Source: an uncultured Bacilli bacterium
GTDB lineage: Bacteria; Bacillota_I; Bacilli_A; RF39; UBA660
Length of the DNA: 42,707 nt
Assembly (NCBI GenBank): GCA_910586865.1
Contig: CAJUIY010000011.1
Span: 1 to 42,707, forward strand
Direction of reading: 5' to 3'
Both the position numbers and the translations under genes were made by a program. Under the pieces are notes generated by a model. The model was not told the DNA's origin. It saw only the letters and a program-made list of their open reading frames with translations, and made no database searches. This document shows positions 34,896-42,556 of the stretch, piece after piece (the first letter of the stretch is position 1; each line of letters begins with the position of its first letter).

Positions 34896-35447
34896 ATGAT
34901 ATATGTAACAAGACATGGACAAACAGATTGGAATTTAGAAAAGAAAGTAATGGGAAGAAGCAATATCCCCCTAAATAAAAACGGAAGAAAACAGGCTACC
35001 ATAGTAAGAGATTCTCTTTTCAATACTCCCATTGATAAGATCATCTGTTCTCCTCTATTACGTGCCAAACAAACAGCGGATATTATCAATCAAAAAAAAC
35101 AAGTAGAAATAATCTATGATAATCGATTAATCGAAAGAGATTTTGGGGAATTTGAAGGCATGAATACAAAAGACTTTGACTTCTATGGTTTTTGGAACTA
35201 TTATCAAAATAATCATTACCAATATGCAGAAAATATTCAAGATTTTTTTCAAAGGGTTTATGAAGTTTTAGATGATATTAAGTTAACCTATAATGAAAAA
35301 AATATTTTAATTGTTGGACATGGTGGTATTAGTATCCCAATCGATTGTTATTTTAAAAAATACATTCCTACTGGAAGTTTCATTGGTAAAAACATCGTAT
35401 TAGAAAATTGCCAAGTGAAAGCTTACCAAAAAAGAAAGCAATTTTAA
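34896..35447 (+). CDS. Histidine phosphatase superfamily protein
   Basis: 183 aa. Catalytic TRHGQTDWN (RHG, His6), then CSPLLRAKQTA, ERDFGEFEGM and the second His in IVGHGGISIP, the complete branch-1 set. It dephosphorylates phosphoesters; the substrate is not predictable. It begins 2 bp after the stop of the RtcB-like gene (SD GGAAAAG inside its end), so both are one operon. An end-processing role for RNA or nucleotides is an inference from this pairing only. Confidence 0.9.
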   Translation: MIYVTRHGQTDWNLEKKVMGRSNIPLNKNGRKQATIVRDSLFNTPIDKIICSPLLRAKQTADIINQKKQVEIIYDNRLIERDFGEFEGMNTKDFDFYGFWNYYQNNHYQYAENIQDFFQRVYEVLDDIKLTYNEKNILIVGHGGISIPIDCYFKKYIPTGSFIGKNIVLENCQVKAYQKRKQF

Positions 35448-35456
35448 GAAAAGTAA

Positions 35457-35550
35457 AAAGCCACGTCTTCAAGGCGTGGCTTTTGGTTAATGCCTATAAG
35501 GCATGTTATTGGCTGCCACCATTTGGTGGCTTTTTGGTCTGCCAATTGCC
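35457..35550. repeat. Right-end hairpins of the IS200-like element, also terminators
   Basis: Three stem-loops in a row: AAAGCCACG..CGTGGCTTTT (35459-35484), TGCCTATAAGGCA (35490-35503) and GCCACC-ATTT-GGTGGC with a T-run (35516-35536). The first and third have the form of plus-strand terminators and will end transcripts of the histidine phosphatase gene. IS200 elements use such hairpins for transposase recognition of the single-stranded end. Confidence 0.7.
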
Positions 35551-35560
35551 TTTGTCTCTC

Positions 35561-36034
35561 TTACTTACCCGTAAACGGGTCTTTATATTCCTTCAAACTT
35601 CTCTTATCTTTCAGTTGATCCTCTAATTCCTGATTTTAAATATATTTCTTTATTGTATTTTTATTTAATCCTACTGTACTTACGTAATATCCTTCTGCCA
35701 AAAAATGTCTATTACCATAATTATATTTTAAATTTGCTTGTTCCTCAAATATCATCAAACTACTCTTACCCTTTAAATATCCCATAAACTTTGATACACT
35801 TAGTTTGGGTTGTATTTTTACAAGCATGTGAATATGATCTGGACAGGCTTCTGCTTCCACAATTTCTACACCTTGATAATCACATAGTCTTCGTAAATAT
35901 TTACCAATATCCCTACGCAGTTTATTATATATTACTTTTCTTCTATACTTAGGTGTAAATACTATATGATACATACAATTCCACTTTGTATGTGATAAAC
36001 TGCTGACATCATCATTAATTTTTATTTTTCTCAT
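35561..36034 (-). pseudogene. tnpA: IS200-type transposase TnpA, cut by an in-frame TAA
   Basis: From ATG 36034 the frame encodes 132 aa to TAA 35636-35638. HUH motif in ACPDHIHMLVKI, plus TKWNCMYHIVFTPKYRR and the helix STVGLNKNTIKKYI with the likely catalytic Tyr. After the TAA the same frame continues NQELEDQLKDKRSLKEYKDP and FTGK to TAA 35561-35563, the usual C-terminus of IS200 TnpA (about 155 aa). The codon at the break is normally Gln, Arg or similar, so a nonsense mutation has removed the last 24 residues. The protein may be inactive or act only in trans. Confidence 0.8.
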
Positions 36035-36037
36035 CTT

Positions 36038-36112
36038 AAACTTAGCTCTCCTTTTGATTTTTATTTTTGGCTGACAGACCAATTTTATTATATCAAAAGG
36101 AGAGCTAAGTTT
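36038..36112. promoter_or_regulatory. 21-bp inverted repeat that hides the tnpA ribosome binding site
   Basis: Perfect arms at 36038-36058 and 36092-36112. In tnpA mRNA the 3' arm contains AAAGGAGAG, the SD of tnpA, so the hairpin blocks translation. On the plus strand the same stem is followed by TTTTTTT and will stop transcription entering from outside. This is the known two-way silencing design of IS200 leaders. Confidence 0.85.
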
Positions 36113-36190
36113 TTTTACACCGCTACTGCTCTTCCGGTCGCACAGGCATAGCCTGTGGATTTGTAAGTAGCTATTTTCCAATTGCTACAT

Positions 36191-36227
36191 ATGAAAAACA
36201 ACAATATCTTTGCATATTGTTGTTTTT
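36191..36227. terminator. Strong bidirectional terminator
   Basis: AAAAACAACAATAT-CTTTGC-ATATTGTTGTTTTT, a 14-bp perfect stem with A- and T-runs. It ends the minus-strand DUF2000 transcript and separates it from the IS200 element. Confidence 0.85.
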
Positions 36228-36245
36228 ATAAGTTCTAAAATTGAA

Positions 36246-36676
36246 TCATTCATTCCACTTCCACAATTGAAATTTCCCTGTAATTTCATCTATTTCATTA
36301 GTATCGCCATAAATTATGGCACCAAGATATTCTAACTCAATGTTTTCTTTTGATTGGATAGAACTTACTAAATCATCATCTGTTCTTGTTTCTAACATAT
36401 CTTTTGGATAATCAGCAACAAGCAAATTAGGATTTTCTTTTGCCTTATCAATAGTATTCTTAAGCTTTGATGCTTTTACCTTCGTTATAATAAAAGGAAA
36501 CTGACTAATTCCTAAATGATTCTTACCTGATTTATCCCTAATAACTGGTTTTCCCATAATTTCCTTATTGGAATATTTGCCAATAGAAATAGCAAGATGC
36601 CCTATTACATTAAGACAACTGCTGGTTCTACATTCGTTGCGATGATTCCCACAATTTTTTTATCTTCATATTTCAT
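36246..36676 (-). pseudogene. DUF2000 family protein, frameshifted
   Basis: Two frames make a full DUF2000 protein (about 143 aa): MKYEDKKIVGIIATNVEPAV from ATG 36676 (SD GAAGGAG), then, after a missing base near 36610 (TTAATG where TTAAATG is needed), NVIGHLAISIGKYSNKEI...SGKNHLGISQFPFIITKVKA...YLGAIIYGDTNEIDEITGKF. DUF2000 proteins are related to the Pth2 fold; their function is unknown. A restart at ATG 36557 would give only the C-terminal 103 aa. The frameshift is single-base and could be a sequence error. Confidence 0.75.
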
Positions 36677-36699
36677 ACTTTTCTCCTTCAATTTATATT

Positions 36700-36792
36700 T
36701 TATTTTTCAAACAAAGGAGAACTTACATTTTCAAGCACTTCTATTTTTGCCCATAATTTCCCACCGTGTTTGTTTCTTGGATATTTCTGCAT
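36700..36792 (-). CDS. Possible 30-aa small ORF before the DUF2000 gene
   Basis: ATG 36792 with AGAGGTGAAG upstream, ending TAA 36700. The product starts MQKYPRNKHGGKLWAKIEVL. It lies 23 bp upstream of the DUF2000 start on the same transcript. It could be a leader peptide, a small protein or a gene stump; no family is recognised. Confidence 0.3.
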   Translation of the reverse strand: MQKYPRNKHGGKLWAKIEVLENVSSPLFEK

Positions 36793-36848
36793 CTAACTTC
36801 ACCTCTTTCTTTTTTACAAAGAATTTACCATTGTTAAAATAAATATAA

Positions 36849-37363
36849 CTAGATTTTTCCCCTCATTTTCATCGAATGCTGATTCAAACCCATTTTCTGA
36901 TAAAATTTTACTGCATTCGTATTAGTATGAAAAACATTTAAATGTATTTCTTCTGTTTGATTTTTTCTTCCCCAACCAACTAATTGATGATATAAAAGTT
37001 CAGCAATTCCAATATGTCGGTATTCTTCGTCAACTACTAGTTCCTCTAGTTCTAGAAGACGACCAATGTAAAATAGCGGATCCTTTATTTTCCCATGAAT
37101 AAGACCAACTATCTTATTTTCAAATATAGCCACCATAACATTATGATTATCTTCTTCTATCCATCTTAAGAAATCATTTTTTAAAGAAGAAATTGCTTCA
37201 TTACTAAAATTTTTAAATCTTTTCAAATAATAATAAAATTGACACTCATAATCTACTAGCTGTCCATATAAATTAATTGTAGCTGTCCATATAAATTAAT
37301 TAACTTTTCTATATCTTCTGCCTTTGCCTTTCTTATTACTATACTTTGTATGCTATCATTCAT
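36849..37363 (-). pseudogene. GNAT N-acetyltransferase disrupted by a 23-bp tandem duplication
   Basis: Reading from ATG 37363: MNDSIQSIVIRKAKAEDIEK LINLYGQL is a typical GNAT beginning. A 23-bp direct duplication (37257-37302) then shifts the frame into TAG. Removing one copy restores LINLYGQLVDYECQFYYYLK into the long downstream frame (ATG 37226 onward, 125 aa), which holds the acetyl-CoA segment ELVVDEEYRHIGIAELLYHQ and FHTNTNAVKFYQKMGL. The intact protein would be about 160 aa. Substrate unknown. The remaining 125-aa frame lacks the first strand and helix. Confidence 0.8.
37257..37302. repeat. 23-bp tandem duplication inside the GNAT gene
   Basis: TAGCTGTCCATATAAATTAA plus TTG/TTA occurs twice head to tail, 37257-37279 and 37280-37302, identical over at least 22 bp. 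Since 23 is not a multiple of three, it breaks the frame. The perfect identity indicates a recent event. Confidence 0.9.
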
Positions 37364-37816
37364 TATTTTTTCTAGCTTTATTATACATTACTTAAAATAT
37401 ATAGGGTCCTGTAACCTCAAAATTATTTTAACATTGATTAAAATATAATTCAATACTAACTAGCCAATACAAAAATGAAGAGACTACCTTTCTAATATAT
37501 ATGAAATTTAGATGTAAATAACTCTAATATTGAGAGACTGGTTTTAGGAAGAAATCTTTAGAACACCGAAAATGAGAGTTTTTATCCACAAAAGTTTAGA
37601 ACCTTTGATACTAATTACATAATGTTTTAACTAGTGTTAATCAAATTTTTCATCTAATAACTCTTTTAATATTGCAATTTTAAGTTTTAAGTTCCGCAAA
37701 TTTAAATGGATGTATTCTATATCCTTTAAACCATTCGCTTAATATATATATTCTAATTCCTTTAATTTTCCATATCATAAGGAAATCGTAAGCAATGTTA
37801 TTTAGTATTTTCTGCT
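37364..37816. other. 453-bp gap with a possible short gene remnant
   Basis: No gene supported. On the minus strand 37637-37738 a 33-codon frame without start (ANGLKDIEYIHLNLRNLKLK, then IAILKELLDEKFD and a stop) looks like the end of a helical protein and may be a remnant. A small hairpin region around 37520-37600 has no clear terminator or promoter function. Confidence 0.3.
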
Positions 37817-38398
37817 TTATTTAGAAACTTTTTCTTGAAATTTACTCTTTATTTTTTCTACCAATTCATCAGTATCCTCAAAACATGTACAAACTGGTGG
37901 ATACCATTCCATCTTCACACTATGACTCATAATCCTATCTTTTTCTAATTGATAACAATCTACGCTATATCGATTAAAATTTTCATAAGGATTATCCAGC
38001 CCAACATAATCAGATTCTCTATTTTTAATTATAGTGCTTACTTTATTTATAAAATACAAATGTTTCATTTCTCTAGTAATAATAATAAAAGTTGGTTCAC
38101 TTGTTAATGGATTTCCATCTTCCTCTAATCGAAAATAGGAAAAAGCAAGATATTTTCCTTGAATTAGTATTTCTAATTGCATAAGGGGAGTATCTTGGAA
38201 ACGGTTATTTTCTATATTATCAATGGCATAGTCTAAATTTGAAAGCAATTCCGTTCTTTCCTCACTTTCCTTATAATAAGATACGAGATAACGAATTCTT
38301 TCTAAATCCTTTCTTATAATATTTTGATACTTAAAAAATTGTTCTAAATTTTGAAAATCAAAACTATCCTCATCATATATTAAATAAATATCTTCCAT
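37817..38398 (-). CDS. Hypothetical protein
   Basis: 193 aa, acidic, soluble, not recognised. N-terminal helical part (LEQFFKYQNIIRKDLERIRY) and a central beta-rich part (QLEILIQGKYLAFSYFRLEE, TFIIITREMKHLYFINKVS), ending with CTCFEDTDELVEKIKSKFQE. Single gene on the minus strand with a weak upstream signal. Divergent from the HTH-CYTH gene. Confidence 0.6.
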   Translation of the reverse strand: MEDIYLIYDEDSFDFQNLEQFFKYQNIIRKDLERIRYLVSYYKESEERTELLSNLDYAIDNIENNRFQDTPLMQLEILIQGKYLAFSYFRLEEDGNPLTSEPTFIIITREMKHLYFINKVSTIIKNRESDYVGLDNPYENFNRYSVDCYQLEKDRIMSHSVKMEWYPPVCTCFEDTDELVEKIKSKFQEKVSK

Positions 38399-38768
38399 TT
38401 ATTTTCTGCCCCCTAAAATGAATTTTACCTATCACTAGATTATCACAGATTTTAATATTTGTCATTCTTTATTTATATAGTATTATTCCTTTGTTAATAC
38501 CCCCCTGAAACGAAAGGACTTCTAGTTAAATCAAAACGATTCCGAATGTAAGAAAATCTTTATATTATATAGGCATTTTTGATATAGTGTGCTAATCTTA
38601 AAAATCTAGCTGAGATGATATGCATTTCGTAATAAATGCTTATATTTTCGGTGCGTTTTATTTTTTTACGGCCTTCTTATTTCCTTATCATACCTGCTTT
38701 TTATTAACAAAGGAATTCATTCATATAAACTACTCTACAATTCCTAGAGAAAGAAAATCAAAAAAACA

Positions 38769-38777
38769 TGCTATAAT
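38769..38777 (+). promoter_or_regulatory. Extended -10 promoter of the HTH-CYTH gene
   Basis: TGCTATAAT (TG at 38769-38770, TATAAT 38772-38777); no good -35. Predicted start about 38784, which leaves only about 10 nt of leader and explains the weak SD (GGTGAT). Confidence 0.5.
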
Positions 38778-38793
38778 CAAGTTGGTGATAAAA

Positions 38794-39540
38794 ATGAAAG
38801 TTGGAAAGAAAATTACAAGTCTAAGAAAAAAGCGAAAGTTAACACAACAACAATTAGGAGATTTACTATTTGTATCAGATAAAACCATATCTAGTTGGGA
38901 AGCAGATAGAACAGAACCTAGTCTAGATATGATTCTAAAACTAAGTGAAGTGTTGACTTGTAGTATCAAAGATTTAATGGATGATGAAAAAAATAATTTA
39001 GATATTGAAACTGAAATTAAAATAAAGTTAACACAAAAAGAATTTCAAACTATCCACTCTTTTATGGATGAGCATGCTAAATTTTTGAAACATGGAAGGC
39101 AAAAAGATACTTATTTTCAACCACTCCACCGAAGATTTCTAGAAGAAGAAACTATCAATGAATGGCTGCGAATTGGAGAACGTGGAAATAAAAAAATTAT
39201 TAACTATAAAAATTGGCATGACAATATGTATTGTGATGAATATGAAGTAGAAATTGATAACACCAAAAACATGGATAAAATATTTCATATCTTAGGCTTA
39301 GAAAAAATTGCAGTTGTTGATAAAACAAGAACTTCTTATCTCTATCTTGATAAATATGAAATTGCCTTAGACTATGTAAAAGAATTAGGCTATTTTATTG
39401 AAATAGAAGTAAAAAGTTATACCGATACTCCTATTAATGAATATGAAAATCTATTGAAACTAACAAAACAGTTAAATCTAAATTTAGAACAAATTGATAA
39501 AAGAGGATACCCCTATCATTTCATCTTTAAAGATTTATAA
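38794..39540 (+). CDS. XRE-family HTH regulator fused to a CYTH (CyaB-like) domain
   Basis: 248 aa from ATG 38794; the frame is open further up but lies before the promoter. Residues 1-65 are an XRE HTH (LTQQQLGDLLFVSDKTISSW...PSLDMILKLSEVL). Residues 70-248 are a CYTH domain: ETEIKIKLTQKEF (ExExK-like), ARFLKHGRQKDTYF-type segment (FLKHGRQKDTYFQ), WLRIGERGNKKIINYK, EYEVEIDN, VVDKTRTSYLYLDKYEIALD and FIEIEVK. CYTH enzymes bind triphosphates (thiamine-triphosphatase, class IV adenylate cyclase). Here the domain probably senses or processes a triphosphate ligand to control DNA binding. Own promoter and terminator. Confidence 0.8.
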   Translation: MKVGKKITSLRKKRKLTQQQLGDLLFVSDKTISSWEADRTEPSLDMILKLSEVLTCSIKDLMDDEKNNLDIETEIKIKLTQKEFQTIHSFMDEHAKFLKHGRQKDTYFQPLHRRFLEEETINEWLRIGERGNKKIINYKNWHDNMYCDEYEVEIDNTKNMDKIFHILGLEKIAVVDKTRTSYLYLDKYEIALDYVKELGYFIEIEVKSYTDTPINEYENLLKLTKQLNLNLEQIDKRGYPYHFIFKDL

Positions 39541-39563
39541 AGCACCATTTTGGTGTTTTTTTG
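39540..39563 (+). terminator. Terminator after the HTH-CYTH gene
   Basis: AGCACC-ATTTT-GGTGTT followed by TTTTTTG, directly at the stop codon. Confidence 0.75.
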
Positions 39564-39622
39564 TCGGAATAAAGAAAGGATTATTTAAAAATAGCGGGCA
39601 TATAATTAGCTAGGAGGCTATC

Positions 39623-40543
39623 ATGAGATTGAAAATTGGAATACCAAAATCGCTTTTATATTATTACTATAAAGATTTATGGATTAATTTTTTTAAGTAT
39701 TTAGATATGGAAATTATCGAAAGTCCAAATACCAATAAAGAAATGCTAAAAGAAGGAGAAAAATTAGTAGATGATGAGACTTGTCTTAGTATGAAAATAT
39801 ACTTAGGTCATATTGTATATTTAAAGGATAAATGTGATTACATTTTAGTACCTAGATTATTTTCTGTATGTAAAAACGAAGAAGTATGCACCAACTTTAA
39901 TGCTTTATACGACATCGTAAATAATGTGGTAAGTGATATTGAAATACTAAATTATAACGTGGATTTAACAACCAAAGATAGTGAACTTTTAGGATTTTTA
40001 AATATGGGAAAAGAGCTAGGTATTTCTTATATTAAAGCTTATAAAGCTTATAAATATGCCAAAGAAAAAGAAAGAGATATCAGAAAAAGTAAGGAATTAA
40101 CACAAGAAGCTAATCTTGAAAAAGATTCTATCAAGATATTATTAGCCGCTCACCCTTACAATTTATATGATGACTTAATTGGAAAACAAGTGATTCGTTA
40201 TTTAAATGAAGAAAATATTACCATTCTTTATAGTGATCGAATCAAAAAAGAAAGAATTAATGAAGAATGTATGGAATTATCAACCGATATTCATTGGACT
40301 CACAGCAAAGAAGTCGTTGCCAGTATTAACTATTATAAAGATAAAGTAGATGGAATTATCTTAATGTCTTCTTTTCCATGTGGACCAGATTCCCTATCGA
40401 ATGATTTAATTAGTAGAAAAGTAAAAAATCTTCCTATCCTTACTTTAATGTTTGAGGATTTAAATAGTGATATTGGTCTAATGACAAGACTAGAAAGTTA
40501 TATTGATATATTAAAACAAAAAAAGGAGGAATCATGTGAATAA
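39623..40543 (+). CDS. 2-hydroxyacyl-CoA dehydratase-like protein, DUF2229 (COG3580)
   Basis: 306 aa. Opening LKIGIPKSLLYYYYKDLWIN is the DUF2229 start (IGIPRxLxxY). Conserved Cys in DDETCLSMKIYLGH, FSVCKNEEVCTNF and SSFPCGPDS can bind an Fe-S cluster. In most bacteria this part is one domain of a very large protein with the activase; here it is a separate gene. SD AGGAGG; TATAAT at 39601-39606. Overlaps the next gene by 8 bp, so the three are one operon. Substrate unknown; true 2-hydroxyglutaryl-CoA dehydratases have different alpha/beta subunits. Confidence 0.85.
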   Translation: MRLKIGIPKSLLYYYYKDLWINFFKYLDMEIIESPNTNKEMLKEGEKLVDDETCLSMKIYLGHIVYLKDKCDYILVPRLFSVCKNEEVCTNFNALYDIVNNVVSDIEILNYNVDLTTKDSELLGFLNMGKELGISYIKAYKAYKYAKEKERDIRKSKELTQEANLEKDSIKILLAAHPYNLYDDLIGKQVIRYLNEENITILYSDRIKKERINEECMELSTDIHWTHSKEVVASINYYKDKVDGIILMSSFPCGPDSLSNDLISRKVKNLPILTLMFEDLNSDIGLMTRLESYIDILKQKKEESCE

Positions 40544-41600
40544 AATAATTAGCTTTCCTCATATTGGAAATTATTATCATCCTATTAAATATTTATTAGA
40601 AAAACTGACTTCTTATCAAATTGAACCTTCCCCTCCTATTACTAAGAAAACGTTAGCACTTGGAGAAAAATACTCCCCTAGTGATGCTTGTATTCCTTTC
40701 AAATACAATTTGGGTAATTTTATTGAATCTTTAGAAGCAGGATCTACGATTCTATTTCAAGCTGGTGGAGGATGCAGATATCGTTATTATGCAGAAGTAC
40801 AAGAAAAAATACTAAGAGATTTAGGGTATGATTTTCAGTTTATTAAAATGATTACGAAAAATAGAATGAGCATCAAAGAAGTTTATCATATATTTAAAGA
40901 GTTAAATCCAAAACTATCTAGAATTCACTTTTTTCATACTTTTCTTTATACCTTTTTCTATATTGTTTATATGGATAAAATAGATGTTATTATCAGAAAA
41001 AGAATTGGGTTTGAAGTTGAAAAAGATAGTTTCTTAAAAACACAAAAGAAAATGTTTCAAGATTTTTCTAGTCATCACTCAATTATCAAATTAACTCTTT
41101 CTTATTTTAAATATAAAATAAAATTTAAAACCTTAAAGATAAATAAACCAAAGAATTGTTTAAAAGTAGGTGTCATTGGAGAATTATATACTTCCATGGA
41201 ACCATTTTCTAGTTACTTTTTAGAAGAAAAGTTAGCAAAATTCCATATTGAGATAAAAAGATATACCAATATGACCTACCTACTATTTGTAAAAAGATTT
41301 ATGAAAAAGAAAATGTTACGTGTAACAAGAAAGTATTGTAAATATACCTTAGGAGCAGATGGTTTAGATAATGTTTACAGGACCATAAAACTATCCAAAA
41401 AGTACGATGGAATCATTCACACGAAACCTTTTGGATGTACTCCTGAAGTAGGTGCCATTCCTATTATAAAAAAAGTTGCTAGTGATAAAAATATTCCTAT
41501 TATCTTCTTCTCTTATGATGCCAATTCATCGGAAGAAGGAATCGTAACTAGACTAGAAGCATTTTATGATTTAATTAAGTATCGAAAGGAGAAAAAATGA
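40536..41600 (+). CDS. 2-hydroxyacyl-CoA dehydratase-like protein (COG3581)
   Basis: 354 aa. Family motifs: ISFPHIGNYYHPIKYLLEKL, SPSDACIPFKYNLGNFIESL, a GGGCRYRYYAE box and KPFGCTPEVGAIPII, each with a Cys that could ligate the Fe-S cluster. It pairs with the COG3580 protein and would receive electrons from the activase. Starts inside the end of the upstream gene (AAAAGGAGG SD) and overlaps the activase gene by 4 bp (ATGA). Confidence 0.85.
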   Translation: MNKIISFPHIGNYYHPIKYLLEKLTSYQIEPSPPITKKTLALGEKYSPSDACIPFKYNLGNFIESLEAGSTILFQAGGGCRYRYYAEVQEKILRDLGYDFQFIKMITKNRMSIKEVYHIFKELNPKLSRIHFFHTFLYTFFYIVYMDKIDVIIRKRIGFEVEKDSFLKTQKKMFQDFSSHHSIIKLTLSYFKYKIKFKTLKINKPKNCLKVGVIGELYTSMEPFSSYFLEEKLAKFHIEIKRYTNMTYLLFVKRFMKKKMLRVTRKYCKYTLGADGLDNVYRTIKLSKKYDGIIHTKPFGCTPEVGAIPIIKKVASDKNIPIIFFSYDANSSEEGIVTRLEAFYDLIKYRKEKK

Positions 41601-42544
41601 GAAAAGCATATTTAGGTGTTGATATTGGATCCATTTCTACCAAAGCCGTCATTATCGATGAAGAAAACAATATTTTGTTAAGTGAATATATTTGGACAGA
41701 AGGAAATCCGATAGAGGCTGTAAAAAAAATCATGCAGTCTTTTAAAGAAAAAATAGAAAAGGATGTAAAGATTGTTGGAGTTGGTACTACAGGATCTGCT
41801 AGAAAATTAATTGGAACCATTCTGGGTGCTAATATAATTAAAAATGAAATCACTGCTCATGCGATTGGTACTTTATCCTTCTATCCAGATATTAAAACGA
41901 TTATAGAAATTGGAGGACAAGATTCTAAAATCATTCTAATTGAAGACGGAATTGTAGTTGATTATGCAATGAATACTTTATGTGCCGCAGGAACTGGTGC
42001 TTTTTTATCTAGTCAAGCAAAAAGACTTGGTGTTAATGTAGAAGATTTTGGAGAAATTGCCTTATCTAGTAACAACCCTACTCCTATCGCTGCTAGATGT
42101 ACGGTCTTTGCAGAAAGTGATTTAGTTCACAAAGCACAAATGGGATATAATAAAAAAGATATCATCGCAGGATTATGTGAAAGTGTTGCGAAAAATTATA
42201 TGAATAATGTTGCAAAAGGGAAAAAAATAAAAGAACCTATTATCTTTCAAGGTGGAGTTAGTAAAAATATTGGCGTAAAAAAAGCTTTTGAAAAGATTTT
42301 AGATACTAATATCACAACCGATCCAAATGGACATTTAATGGGAGCCATCGGAGTTGCTATTTTATCGCAAAAAGAAAAAGAAATTAATTTTAATTTTAAT
42401 ATGGTAAACTATCAATTTAAAACAACAAGTCACTTCTGTAATGGTTGCCCTAATAATTGTGAAATCATGATGATTAAGAAAAATAATAAATTAATTGATG
42501 CTTGGGGTAATCGATGTGAAAAAGGACAAGTAAAAACCACTTAA
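41597..42544 (+). CDS. Acyl-CoA dehydratase activase (BadF/HgdC-type ATPase, COG1924)
   Basis: 315 aa. ASKHA-fold ATPase: YLGVDIGSISTKAVIIDEEN (phosphate 1), GVGTTGSARKLIG, IIEIGGQDSKIILIEDG (phosphate 2) and NTLCAAGTGAFLSSQAKRLG, with the Cys of the bridging [4Fe-4S] cluster (C in NTLCAAG and in ARCTVFAESD). A C-terminal extension adds CNGCPNNCE and NRCEKG, known from the long fused versions. It uses ATP hydrolysis to push an electron to the dehydratase. Last gene of the three-gene operon. Confidence 0.93.
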   Translation: MRKAYLGVDIGSISTKAVIIDEENNILLSEYIWTEGNPIEAVKKIMQSFKEKIEKDVKIVGVGTTGSARKLIGTILGANIIKNEITAHAIGTLSFYPDIKTIIEIGGQDSKIILIEDGIVVDYAMNTLCAAGTGAFLSSQAKRLGVNVEDFGEIALSSNNPTPIAARCTVFAESDLVHKAQMGYNKKDIIAGLCESVAKNYMNNVAKGKKIKEPIIFQGGVSKNIGVKKAFEKILDTNITTDPNGHLMGAIGVAILSQKEKEINFNFNMVNYQFKTTSHFCNGCPNNCEIMMIKKNNKLIDAWGNRCEKGQVKTT

Positions 42545-42556
42545 GAATAGAAATTC

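Larger units (their letters stand above)
35455..36165 (-). mobile_element. IS200/IS605-family element (IS200-like, tnpA only)
   Basis: One Y1/HUH transposase gene with subterminal hairpins on both sides and no tnpB. The right end carries GCCACGTCTTCAAGGCGTGGC (35461-35481) and two more hairpins. The left end has CACAGGC-ATA-GCCTGTG (36138-36155), and on the minus strand the element may start right after TTAC, a usual target of this family. Ends are estimated from hairpins and are uncertain by 10-20 bp. No terminal inverted repeats or target duplication are expected. Confidence 0.75.

Noticed and set aside
35408..35626. 72-codon plus-strand ORF over the end of the phosphatase gene and the IS hairpins
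   Set aside because: Covers terminator hairpins and the right end of the IS200 element; sequence is not protein-like.
7218..35638. Recoding of TAA as a sense codon, suggested by three in-frame TAAs
   Set aside because: Core genes end normally at TAA with no coding continuation and no suppressor tRNA is seen; nonsense mutations are simpler in an AT-rich genome with other broken genes.
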